64,000 bases of DNA from Stictocephala bisonia (lineage: Eukaryota; Arthropoda; Insecta; Hemiptera; Membracidae), in assembly GCA_035578905.1 (NCBI GenBank), contig JAQJVL010000031.1, positions 563,501 through 627,500 of the forward strand, read 5' to 3'. The notes below the pieces were generated by a model, which saw only the letters and a program-made list of their open reading frames with translations, was not told the DNA's origin and did no database searches. How positions within the stretch are numbered: the stretch's first letter is position 1; each line of letters opens with the position of its first letter. The position numbers and the translations under genes are program-made. This document shows, piece after piece, positions 10,755 to 22,129 of this stretch.

Positions 10755-10795
10755 ACACCGACCGGTTTCGGCATTTATGCCATCTTCATAGGTGT
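10755..10795 (-). ncRNA. Hammerhead-like motif HH3
   Basis: On the minus strand: helix I ACACC (10,795-10,791) pairs with GGTGT (10,759-10,755); core TGAAGA (10,788-10,783) is preceded by A where C is expected; stem II GGCAT and ATGCC (10,781-10,770) pair perfectly with loop AA; then GAA (10,769-10,767), palindromic stem III ACCGGT (10,766-10,761), and C (10,760) at the cleavage site. One unpaired U sits between core and stem II, as in HH1 and HH2. The C-to-A change at the first core base should inactivate it. Confidence 0.5.
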
Positions 10796-10812
10796 ATAGG
10801 TGTTTACTTTTC

Positions 10813-10974
10813 AAAACTGTTACAAAACAAATAAAATAAATAACTATCATAAAGAAAACATATGTTATATTAGTAAATATTTTTGATTTGTATAAATAAA
10901 GTAAACATATAATTTAACATATGTTTTCTTTATGATAGTTATTTATTTCATTTTATTTGTTTTGTAACAGTTTT
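10813..10974. repeat. Foldback element III, 54-60 bp arms
   Basis: Left arm 10,813-10,866 (AAAACTGTTACAAAAC... to ACATATGTTA) is the inverse of right arm 10,915-10,974, with a 5-bp indel and otherwise near identity. The spacer is about 48 bp. HH3 lies 18 bp outside the left arm. The combination repeats the foldback-plus-hammerhead arrangement seen at 7.5-8.3 kb. Confidence 0.85.
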
Positions 10975-10979
10975 GTACA

Positions 10980-13900
10980 AAAAAGTAGTTGTAAAGAATG
11001 TATTAATACACTAATTACTTGAAAAGATAATTATTCATAGTATTAAGAACAAATGTTATTAATATAAATTACAATCCTATGAATGGAGAGGTATATAAAG
11101 TGTGTTGTGGTTATGTAAAAAGCACTCTCAAACAACATAAACAAAATAAGCATATTGTTGAAATAAATCATTATATATGGAACTAAATAGATAAACGCCT
11201 TTATTGAGGCTTTTATTATGACTAATAAGTCCTTTCTATCACACAGACTCACCTATTATGGATTAACATTAAAATAGATTATCAATGAACATTATAGATA
11301 AATATTAGCTAAAATAATTGTAAATTAAATATTGACCAGAAGTTCCTGGAACAAGTCCTAGAGACGTACTTATTTATATAATCCTCTTAAGTATTCGGTA
11401 TAATCCTTCATTCCAAAGAAACAATGAAATAAAAAGTACATAGTTTTGTGTGTACCTAAAAATATTCACAATAGGTGGGACTAAACAGTTTCTGGTCCAG
11501 CTTGTTAAGAGGGAAACCAGAAACAATTACAGTCGTTATCTCCAATTCCACCCTCCAAATTGAAACCCGCTGTATCCTCCCGAGGGAGCTTGTGGTGTCC
11601 CACATACTGTGGGGTGGGAATGTAGTCATGTAATACTAATTACTATGCATGAACCTGCTATTTTAAAAGTATAGCCAAATGTTTAAAATTAGTTTTCATC
11701 TTCATTTTACTACATCACTAGAATGGGGAAGAAGGTATTAAAATATATTAAAGCATTTTAAATTTAAAATAAGTTATCAAAAATTCAGCTATAAGGGATA
11801 ACCTTATAAATAAAATAAGCATTTATTTATTGTGGTTTGTGTAAAAGTATTTAATAATATAATATTTAAGATAAACATTGAAACATAATGTTTTTTAAAA
11901 TTGAAACGAATTAATGAATTTTATTCGTGAAATATTAATGAGCTTTAAAAATAAAGCTCATATACAATTAATGCTATATACAATAAAAACTGCAAATAAA
12001 TGACAGTCACCTAAATTATATACCGTAGTACATATTAGTTTTTAGGTTATACAAAAGTTTTAGTAATATTGTCAGACTGTTTATTCTATTTTAAAAATTA
12101 AACCAAGTAATAATGACTTATTTATATATTAATTATAAAGTTGATCTAAATTGTCATGTGTCTATTGTATTTATAGTTTAAAAGTCAATTGATGGTTTAT
12201 TTAATCAATAAAGTATTAATCAATAACCATAATATTTCAGATTTTCATTTTACTGAAGCAAAATTTAATTTAAGTTTATTTTACGACAATACTTTCATTT
12301 TGTAATTATCTTACCCTAATATAAATGATAAGGGTAACGATCCTATATGTATTTGTCTGTTTTATAAGAAATGATCAGGAATATACGGTGTTAATACATA
12401 CTAATTATAGTAATGAGTATTTATACTAAACAACCCATTAAACATTTTAAATTTGTAAATAAAGTTGTTTTATAATCTAATTAATAGTAATTTTTCAACA
12501 TGGTAGTATAAAATCAATATTTAATATTGTATATAGGCTATAGATATAGGTGCGTATCTTATAATACGTAACAGTGTCTATTTATTAGTTTTATAAAAAA
12601 TAATTTCCTTTATACATTAGAAAAATCACTCAACTAGGATTATGCTTTATCAGCAAGAAATTTTTTAAGATTATCAGAAATATTTTACGCTTGAAAGATA
12701 CATTATTCTACAAGTTATAGTGTGTTAATGTATAGTGTAGTGTTTATCCTACGAGTGTTCCATTGTTGTGAGGCAACTTAAGTGGCTAAGTGACTGTCGG
12801 TTACTCCTGTAATCCTGTTAACCCCTAATCAAGTGATCCCTCATAATGCCTTCTCATAAGGAACAATCTAGAGAGAATGGTAGATAATCATAAAACAAAG
12901 ATAATTACAAATCATTTAGTTTATATATTTTAACTTATATGTTATAAGGTAGTATTGTTGTAATATGTTTGAAGTATAATAAGCATTTTGTAAAGAGTAC
13001 TTTCTGTTTGATATAACTAAACACTATAAGTACAGAAAATATGCTGAGGTTTTTTTATAAGAATCAACGCTAAATATTTTAAGATTATTTGAAGAAAACC
13101 TAATTAAATCAACTAAAAAGATTTCAATACTGCTCAAAATTCAACTACCATATTAAACCATCTGACATGCACTGAATACTCATCTAAAGTTAATGTATTT
13201 AGCAACCAATACAGCAATGTATTCTGGTTACAAAGAACCGTTATTCAAGGAGTTCATTTATATTAAGGAAATTCTTCATATTAACCTCTTAAAATCAATT
13301 GAAAAATCTATTAAAAACATGTCATTCATTTATTAGTAAGACTTTTAAAATGTATCTTATAAGAATAAGTTAACAAATTATTTACCTATATATTAATTTT
13401 AATAATAATCCATCAAAATAAAAAATTATACTAATTTTTGCTAATACACAACGAAGTATGACACAAAAACAAGTTTCAATTTTTTATCGTTTAACTGTCC
13501 AAACTGATGTACAAATCTAACGTATTCTAGATTGTCATATACTGTCTATTTTTATTATTGTTAATTGCCTCTATTTACTGTGTTTCTTTTCAAAATTAAA
13601 TCTAGGGTTCAAAAAATGGAAATTACCCTGCTCGTTTGTGTCTGAGATATTCCACGAAATTATTGAATATTAAAATCAATTGTATTTGTATAAAATTAAT
13701 ATTAATGTATATACCGAATTTAAAATACTACAAAAATAGTTGTTTCCAAATCCTGTTTATAGAATATTTATAGATTTAATTATTTTGATTAAGTCTTTAG
13801 GCCTATAGCCAAGACGCATAACCAAGCAGATGCTAATTTTTTTTATATTTAAAATATAGGATGGGGTGATGTACTTTAGGGATACCTCAAGTTTTCACAG

Positions 13901-14245
13901 TTAAGCCCAACGTGAAATTGAAATAATGTTTAAGCCATAAATTATTGAAAAATGATTTTTCTTTTACGTTATTTCATTTTGTCGAAAGCGAATGTTAACG
14001 ATGTGCATTTAATTTCATTATGCATGAGAAAACTTCTTTCAATTCAAATGTATATGCTACGTACACCTATTAATATCCTATATTATAATACTTAATTTAT
14101 TATATATTGCAAACTGTAGGATACAGATTTATAAATTTTATTTTCGTTCCTTCTATTGTGTACATAATATCCCATATGTTCTTCTTAACTTTAAATGTTT
14201 TTAATATGGGTGTATTTTTATATTTAACTGTATTATATAATACAC
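10980..14245. other. AT-rich non-coding DNA with few landmarks
   Basis: Long AT-rich stretch. A somewhat GC-richer block lies at about 11,465-11,630 (contains the inverted strings GTTTCTGGT and ACCAGAAAC) and a tRNA-like patch at 12,775-12,850. No coding region or array was recognised; the 69-codon minus frame at 11,043-11,252 has no family features. Confidence 0.45.
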
Positions 14246-14246
14246 A

Positions 14247-14370
14247 GGCGTGGTGGCTCACTGATTAAAGCATATAACAAGCCCCACTTAGCCAACGGTC
14301 GGTACTTCACTCGTTGAATGAAGTTCACGAACAGCCTTGCAGTCTATGTAGAGTGGTGAGTAAAGTTAAA
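14247..14370 (+). repeat. tRNA-derived SINE-like unit
   Basis: A-box-like TGGCTCACTGATT (14,254-14,266) is followed at tRNA spacing by a worn B-box-like GGTCGGTACTTC (14,297-14,308). The A box is then followed by AAAGC, as in many tRNA-derived SINE heads that read TGGCTCAGTGGTTAAAGC. After it comes TTGAATGAAGTTCA and a short non-tRNA body. No intact tRNA fold is evident. It is probably an old SINE copy. Confidence 0.5.
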
Positions 14371-14762
14371 AATATGTATGAACTATGCAGTTTAATATTC
14401 TAAGATAGTTTTCATACTAAATAATACGCATATTAAACCTATATTATTGTCCATTTGGACTAGTAATTTTGTTTAGTAGTACTTTAGTACTAATATTATA
14501 AATTATTATTTTATAATCTTGTAGTTACCTAAAATTTATGTAAATATGACAATAAATTGCAAATCTGTTATAAAAATAATTTTTCTTCAATAATTATATT
14601 ACGTCAATGTTTGTAATGCTTCCAGCATTTCGTCGATTTGTTTTCGTATATTTAAACAACTAATTATATATTAGCATCTCATAAGTTGTTAAATATTTAC
14701 TTTCAGGTCCTGTTGGTAGTTTTAGTTACATTATAATGTTAACGCAAAATTATTCTGTAATA

Positions 14763-15720
14763 CAGAGTGTAGCCGCGTAACTTCCTTTTTTTTTTAACTT
14801 ACTAACCACTGTATGAAACAGAATATTTTTATGTAATTTCTTTTTTATAAATGTATTATTTTTATATCCCATTTATGTTATAATTACCCATCAAAAACAT
14901 TTCTAAAGTTTTGTTTTACATCATTTTGTAGATGCATTTGGGTGGATGACATCCCTATGATCCATAGGCTAAGTGAGGTAATTTCTAGCATTAATCATGA
15001 CTCTTGCCAGCATAGCAAGCGTTATGTTGGCAATATCTTCTTGAACTTTGGTCTGCTAATCTTTTAGGGTCCTTGGGCAGTTAACATAAACACGAGATTT
15101 AAAAAACAGAACAAAATGACAATGCGATAAAATTGGTAGAGCGAACTCGAAATCATCTCTAATTGATATGAAGCACTCTGGGGAGTGTTCTCTCAAAATA
15201 GCCGTCGGTGCTATTGAAGTGTGTGCCGTTGCACCATCTTGTTGTAACTAAGTGCCTTTTAAGTCCAACTCCTGCAGACTTGTTGAAAAATACTCCTATA
15301 ACATGTTTACATACTAGTCCAAAATCACTGTCATTGTGACTTCGTTTTCTTCAAAGAACCAATAATTCCAGCTAAGGAAATTTCTCACCTTACTATGACT
15401 TCCTATGAATGAAAAGTACTTTGATGCATGTTTCGAGGATTGGCGTCAACCCGGAAGCACACATTTTTTTGTTAAAAGATCTACACAAATTAAAATGGTC
15501 TTCATGGTTGAGGAAATTAATGTCAGGGATCGGTTTACTCAGTCTATATAGAATAGGAGACGTCCAAATTCTATTAATCCAAATTCATTTTTAAACCTAT
15601 GTAAAACAAAACTTTAGACATGTTAGAAAGGTTACATTATAAGAAATAAGTAAAAATATTCCGATTTATAAAATGGGTGTTATTAAGTTTAAAAAAAGGA
15701 AGTAATTCTGTCACACCTTG
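14763..15720 (-). mobile_element. Decayed Tc1/mariner-type DNA transposon
   Basis: The element is bounded by imperfect terminal inverted repeats of about 36 bp. The left end begins CAGAGTGTAGCCGCGTAACT and runs into CTTCCTTTTTTT; the right end, read inward, begins CAAGGTGTGACAGAATTACT and also runs into CTTCCTTTTTTT. A TA dinucleotide flanks each end (14,761-14,762 and 15,721-15,722), the target-site duplication expected for Tc1/mariner. A transposase relic occupies most of the interior on the minus strand. At about 958 bp it is shorter than an intact member of this superfamily. Confidence 0.8.
14955..15560 (-). pseudogene. DDE_3-type transposase relic
   Basis: On the minus strand, recognisable blocks occur in family order in shifting frames: NHEDHFNLCRSFNKK (the first catalytic Asp region, normally SDEAHFHL), NPRNMHQ, FFEENEVT, LQQDGATAHT (the second catalytic Asp block), a worn LPILSHCHFVLFF where PRSPDLxPCDFFLW is usual, SRVYVNCPRTLKD, and IANITLAMLARVM. 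The third acidic residue region has become CHF in place of CDF, and stops and frameshifts break the frame, so no active enzyme is made. The plus-strand 61-codon frame at 15,409-15,594 is its shadow. Confidence 0.8.
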
Positions 15721-15724
15721 TATA

Positions 15725-16815
15725 GTATAATTCAAATAAATACATACATAAAAGAAAATATTTATAAAAACAAGTACAACTACAAAGAATTAAGTGTGGT
15801 TTTATAAATATTTTAATTTATATAAAAAAAACACATAATATAATTAAGTGTGAAAAAAGGATAATAATATACACTTAATACAAAGTCAAAAACTTCAACT
15901 TGCTTTAAATATAAGTCTGATTTGTGATAGAAAGCAAACATCTGACGAGGGTGTAACCTAGTTACTGGGTCTTAGATTGGCACTTGGAGATTTGATTATC
16001 TGGCTGAATGGGGAGAAACTACCAGCTAAGGAGTCGTTGATTTGTCAGAGAAGGAAAGAGGGTTCTTTTTATTACAAATCAGAACTATGGTTTGATTTTT
16101 GTAATTGTTTAATAGAATTTTTTATTAGTTTAAGAATTTTCATTCGTGATAGTCCAGTCTAAGTAGGTTACAATTAAGTTTGAACTTAAATATTTTACTC
16201 CATTAATTTAAAAATCCCATTTTCGATAAACATCTCAATACACATATTTAATAATATTTAACGTAATATTCAGAAAATATTTATAAAACTCTAAAATGTT
16301 GTATGAATAAATGTGAAATATAATTATGTAAATGAACCTATATTACACTCGATATCCTGTATAATATTTCTTATACAAGGTATTATGCAATAATTATTAT
16401 AAACATTTGTTTTAACGTAATAACGCTCTTACAAAGGAACAAACCTGTTCCTGATTTATTTATTAATTTTTAATCTAATAAATACCATATTTATCTTATT
16501 AGAAAACTCAAACACAATCATGAACGTAAATATCGAATAATTAAAAGACAGGTCCTTTATGAAATAATATAAATATTTTTAGATAGTTTATCAATTCATA
16601 CATTATTTTCAATTTTCATTTTTATTTTGAAATTTACCTTGATATTCACAATTTAAAATTTATACAATATTTGAAAAAACTTGAAATATTTGGAATAGTT
16701 CTGCTTTTTAGTTATGTATTTTTATTCTCTTTCTTTATTTTTATCTCTTTATTTTTTCTCTCTCTTTCACTCTTTGTTTCTTACAGATTTATAAGATCAG
16801 TTGTTATAGAATTAT
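15725..16815. other. AT-rich non-coding DNA, nothing recognised
   Basis: No gene or element was recognised between the transposon end and the minisatellite. A pyrimidine-rich run (TTCTCTCTCTTTCACTC and similar) precedes the array at about 16,725-16,785. Confidence 0.45.
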
Positions 16816-16818
16816 TGT

Positions 16819-17900
16819 TACAAGCCTTGCGCATCTGATCAATGTGATTTTCTGCTTTGATACCCTTGCGCAACGGATCAATGTGGTTCTGACTTGACCA
16901 ATCAATGTTCTGCTTTGACGCCCTTGTGAACCTGATGAATGTGGTGTTCTGCTTTGACGCCCTTGCGCACCTGATCAATGTGGTGTTCTGCTTTGACGCC
17001 CTTGTGCACCTGATCGATGGGGTGTTCTGCTTTGACGCCCTTGCACACCCGATCAATGTGGTGTTCTGCTTTGACGCCCTTGCGCACCTGATCAATGTGG
17101 TGTTCTGCTTTGACGCCCTTGCGCACCTGTTCGATGGGGTGTTCTGCTTTGACGCCCTTGCACACCCGATCAATGTGGTGTTCTGCTTTGACGTCCTTGC
17201 ACACCCGATCAATGTGGTGTTCTGCTTTGACGCCCTTGCGCACCTGATCAATGTGGTGTTCAGCTTTGACGCCCTTGTGCACCTGATCGATGGGGTGTTC
17301 TGCTTTGACGCCCTTGCACACCCGATCAATGTGGTGTTCTGCGTTGACGCCCTTGCGCACCTGATCAATGTGGTGTTCTGCTTTGACGCCCTTGTGCACC
17401 TGATCGATGGCGTGTTCTGCTTTGACGCCCTTGCGCACCCGATCAATGTGGTGTTCTGCTTTGACGCCCTTGCCCACCTGATCAATGTGGTGTTCTGCTT
17501 TGACGCCCTTGCGCACCTGATCAATGTGGTGTTCTGCTTTGACGCCCTTGCCCACCTGATCAATGTGGTGTTCTGCTTTGACGCCCTTGCCCACCTGATC
17601 AATGTGGTGTTCTGCTTTGACGCCCTTGCGCACCTGATCAATGTGGTGCTCTGCTTTGACGCCCTTGCCCACCTGATCAATGTGGTGTTCTGCTTTGACG
17701 CCCTTGCGCACCTGATCAATGTGGTGTTCTGCTTTGACGCCCTTGCCCACCTGATCAATGTGGTGTTCTGCTTTGACGCCCTTGCCCACCTGATCAATGT
17801 GGTGTTCTGCTTTGACGCCCTTGCGCACCTGATCAATGTAGTGTTCTGCTTTGACGCCCTTGCCCACCTGATCAATGTGGTGTTCTGCTTTGACGCTTTT
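16819..17900. repeat. 39-bp minisatellite, about 27 copies
   Basis: The unit reads about TTCTGCTTTGACGCCCTTGC, then GCACCTGATCAATGTGGTG, 39 bp. The first two or three copies (to 16,905) are diverged. Because 39 is a multiple of three and the unit lacks stops in three frames, long open frames result: plus 16,905-17,984 (13-residue period FCFDALAHLINVV), minus 16,781-17,917 (RASKQNTTLIRWA) and minus 16,902-17,867. Coding in three frames over both strands, with no splice context, marks them as by-products. The left half contains GATCGATGG variant units spaced three to four units apart; the right half alternates GCGCACC and GCCCACC units. The array is notably GC-richer than its surroundings. Confidence 0.95.
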
Positions 17901-17984
17901 GCATTACCTGAAAACAATACTACTACTACGTTATTTCCTAGCAGAATTTTAAAGTATTTCTATATTAATTTATATATAGAATAA

Positions 17985-19435
17985 ATGTAGAATTTAATTA
18001 ATTCTATATTAATCAAACACATTAATATGTTCGTAATATGTATGATTTTAATAGTCAAATAGATATATAAAGCCTTAAACATCTTTAAATTTTGTTTATT
18101 TGTCTTTTACTCATGTAGAATATACTGAATAGAAAAAATATGCTGAGGTTGGTTTATAGTGGCCGCAGTGAACGCCTAGGTGGCAGTTATTGAAACTAGA
18201 TTACAACTTATGTAAATCTTTATACAACTGTATTAATGATGATTGATACGTACTCCCCCCTTGAGTATTTAGGGCGAACAACGGAGGGACCGACAAGGTG
18301 TTGGGGCACTGTTAGGTAATTGAAAACTAAAAAATAACTACTCGACTTACATTAAGTGGACTATTGGATCTGACCTATAAGTCTTTCTTCTATGTGAATT
18401 TACTGAGCATACTAAGTGTATCCTACATTAACTATACTTAAATATGATCCAGGTAAGGTTCAATAACCGATTTATTGTCTTCATGCAGGACACGTAATAC
18501 AAAATAAAAATAATTAGATTTCTAATAAAAAGAATAATTACTTTTCGAAGATAAACTAATTTTAAATCTATTAATTTCAAAAAGACAAGTTATATATAAA
18601 GAAAAATATTATTTAATCAACTCAGAACTGCAAGCGTCACCAAATTCACTTTCCTATTGGTACGGAATGACTTCTTTTTTATCTGGATCATAATAATTTA
18701 CAAGTACTATATATTTCAATAAATATAAGGGAAAATCACTTGCTCCTTTACTCCGTTTAGCAGAGTTTATGATTGTCTCTTAATATATCATTGTAATAGT
18801 TTCATTGTTTATATTATAAAGAATTAAGGTATAACATATATTATTTTTACAGTTCGAAAAGGTTCTTGAACAAGTTATCTTTGGAATAATATTTACAACA
18901 TAACCCCATCAAAAACATGATTTATTCTAAACTACTAGGATTTAACGAGTATCGTTCAAATGACTATACATTCGATCCAAATCATATTATGAGTGCAATA
19001 AGTAGACGGCGTGTCTTTCCTTGGTGGAACATGCTTCATGTAATGTAAGCCGGCTAGGGTAGACGGTTGAGCTTGGCAATGCTACTCACGTCGCCCTTAT
19101 CCAGCTCTGCCTTTCTTGGTAGGGGAAGTGAATTGACTGGGTTTGATTTATCTGATCAAGTCTTATAACACAATTGAAAAGGGTTGCAGGACTTTTCGTA
19201 CCATGGGCCATTTAATTATCATTAAGTATATATTCTATTTAGGAGTTAAATAAAACAATACAAACATACGTTATTTTTATTTGACAGTTTTTGTTATTAT
19301 GTAAAATAATTGAGATCATTTAAATCCGCAGAAAAAATGCAGTGTCTTGTATACCGACATAAAAACTGTAAACATTAACGGTTGTTACGTGAATTGTTAA
19401 AAACAGTCTGGTTATAGAAAATCATTAGATATTTT
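17985..19435. other. AT-rich non-coding DNA, nothing recognised
   Basis: Two GC-richer patches lie near 18,160-18,310 and 19,010-19,150. Neither contains a recognised gene, tRNA or repeat family. Confidence 0.45.
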
Positions 19436-19439
19436 AGGC

Positions 19440-19740
19440 CAACGGGATTTAGGACAAAATAATGACGGTTGAAACAAGTTTCTGGAATCAGACACTACGA
19501 CTGTCATCCTTCCTCGTAAGGACTGGACTATGTTGAGTAAATTTCATAGGTGTGGGAAGATAGCACTGATGGAAATACAAGTAGAGATAGGTAAATGATC
19601 GGTCATGTGATTGTGAAGCCTAAATTGAAACTATAAATCATGTAGTCAATCATTCCCTACTGCGTTGTTTTAAGGAAGGATGAGCTGGTCTTTATTCAAT
19701 CGAAGAAACGGGTGCAAAACCTGGAATTAACTGTGCGACG
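19440..19740 (+). pseudogene. C-terminal relic of jockey/R1-type LINE, copy 1
   Basis: In two plus frames the typical end of a jockey/I/R1-group polyprotein can be read: LPRKDWTMLSKFHRCGKIAL (family pattern LPRxxWxxLNRxRTGxGRC), then in the next frame SCDCEA, an in-frame TAA, IETINHVVNHSLLRCFKEG, a TGA, and AGLYSIEETGAK. The CDC...ETINHVV block corresponds to the Cys/His motif CxCG...QTMxHIxxxCP near the end of these proteins. Two stops and a frameshift show it is dead. It shares type and orientation with the relic at 25.2 kb. Confidence 0.72.
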
Positions 19741-19744
19741 AAAA

Positions 19745-21295
19745 ATAAATACTGGAACACTAAGATACAAGTACTTATTACTTTAAATTTTATCTTTCCA
19801 CCATTCATTCTTGAGCCTTTCTTTCGGTAGATATCATTTAAATTATAAATCTTTAGGTATATTATTTAAATTATATGGTATATTGCCTGGACCATCAATG
19901 TAATGTAATTAATACCGATAAATATGGTTTGTCTATTAAAATACGTGTACATTTAAACTTTCTTTAATCATAAGAGCAAACTATGAACCTCTTATGTAAA
20001 AGAGAGAGAAATGGATCTGATATTAATGAACGTTTTGTAGGGTGACCGTTATATACCGTTTATGGGTGGGGAGAGGAAATGGAAGGCTCAGGTAACAAGA
20101 AAAAACTAATAAGTAATATGAATAAACTATTACTTATTGATGCCACCAACTGGATAGGTAGGTGAGTACATTTCGATTCATTTTAATCATTCATTATAAT
20201 ACTTTTGTATTGTAAGCTTAGAGGAGCATGGTGATTCTGTTGTTTTCCATGTGCTCAGAGTCACTCGTGAGGCCAAATATGTATGAAAAACTCCCAAAGA
20301 AAAGTGCAATCTACGTTCCTTGACATTTCCTTTTTCAAGGGTTATCAACAACAGCCTCACTCATTCTTATCTGCCATCACAAGTTACCCTGGCTTATACA
20401 CATTCATTTTGACGTGTTTCTTCTCCACATATCTTCATATTTTACTTTCATAATTTTGATGTGACCTTTCTACATTGGCTTATGGTTTTTACATAAATCT
20501 TTCCACAAATACTGTTAATTTTAATATCATAAGAGAGAAATAATTGTATCATAATTATCATTAGTGAAATGTTATTAATAATTATCTACACATAATCTCA
20601 CTCCTAATTTTGTTCATTCTTATAAATTTGCATTTTTCCATATTAGTTTACGTTCATTTTGGCGTTCTCTTCCAAAAATTAAAACTTCTATTTTATTAAA
20701 TAAAAATGTCTATTCAACTCAATTTGATATTTTTTTAGCTACCTGAAATCATCGTCATTCCAATTTTAAGGGAATTACTCTAACTAATCATAGTTTTAGA
20801 CAAAACTTATAGCAGACTTTAATATGAAATAGGCCTCAAAAGTTCAAAAAGCCTCGCAAATCACTAGCAAAAATCTAACTAATTAAAATTTCGCTCATGA
20901 AAAAGCAGTAACTAAATAAATATCCTTTAATGTTCATTTGGTAAAGGAACAACTTTACATGTGGTACAAAGTTATAAATTCAAATTATTCTTACATTTGC
21001 GCAAAAATAAGCACTATCATCAAATAAAACTAAAATATTGTGATATTTTGTAAAATAAAATGTTAGAAGACACCCAAAATTAAGAAAGCTACTTTTAATA
21101 TTTAATAAGGAACATTTAATATTTTACTCTGGAATATATTAAATATTTTAATTATTTGCTTACTAAACTGTAGACTACACAGAAGCTATAGTTTTCACAA
21201 TATCAGATTTAAAAATAATTACTATACTACATTTACTAGTAATTCAAAATGTAAATAAAGTCAATGAACTGCAATCTGAGAACACAGTAGTAAAA
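19745..21295. other. AT-rich non-coding DNA, nothing recognised
   Basis: No gene, array or family signature was recognised. Confidence 0.45.
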
Positions 21296-21299
21296 AGGA

Positions 21300-21420
21300 C
21301 GCGCTGGCAGGGATTTGTAGTGTTTGGAAAGATTTACTTCTGCTTACAGTTGCATAAAATTGACATGGTTGACTCCATTTTTCAAACCCGTAACTCTCCT
21401 TGTTGTGTCACTATGCTACT
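21300..21420 (+). repeat. Dispersed repeat F4, copy 1
   Basis: The block GTGTTTGGAAAG...TTCTGCTTACAGTTGCATAAAATT is shared with 42,640-42,780 (plus) and, inverted, with 53,337-53,400 next to the 95-bp array. After the shared block comes CTCCTTGTTGTGTCACT, which resembles part of the 95-bp unit read on the minus strand. Confidence 0.6.
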
Positions 21421-22129
21421 TTCTCACATTAAAGCTTGACAGATTAATTTTCCTGAAAACAGAACCATAATTTACTCACTCTATGTTCCTTATAAATCAG
21501 TAATAATTGACCACAGTAAATCAGATTTAGTAATTTAAGAATAAAAGAATTAAATTCAGTAACTGTTGCTTGCCTATTACTAAGAATCCTAAAAGGTTAA
21601 ACAAATTTAACAGCATTATTTAAAATGTAAATTTTAATAATTATACTTTTAACTTAAATATCCAACCATTCAAAATTGATTATTCATCATTTAGATAAAA
21701 ACATGTTGATGAATAATGCAAGTGTCAAATTATGTATGGGTAAAGTGCAAACATACATTACATAAAAAAAAAAAAAAAAAAAAACATAAACATGATGATG
21801 AGGTACACATTTTTAACTCACCGTAGGTCTTAGGATTAGATTATATTAATTCTAGTAGTACATATGATTTTAGGAAAATTATATTTATAACATCTCATAA
21901 AATATGCCAGTGAAAATTCTAAGTTACATTGTAAACATTTCATAGTACAACAACAAATTGTTGTTATATAATGCAGATTTATCATACAGAAAAATATGGT
22001 TTTAAATTGAATTGTTGCACTTCGTTGAATAGAGACTTCGTTGGATGAACTACATAATGTTAAAATTTAACAATATTTTTCCAATTAAACTTGTAGTATC
22101 TATTGTCTTACTTGAGTTAATAATCTAAG

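Noticed and set aside
16781..17984. Three ORFs of 321-378 codons, superficially a repetitive protein
   Set aside because: The 39-bp period keeps several frames open on both strands; no flanking unique coding sequence or gene context.
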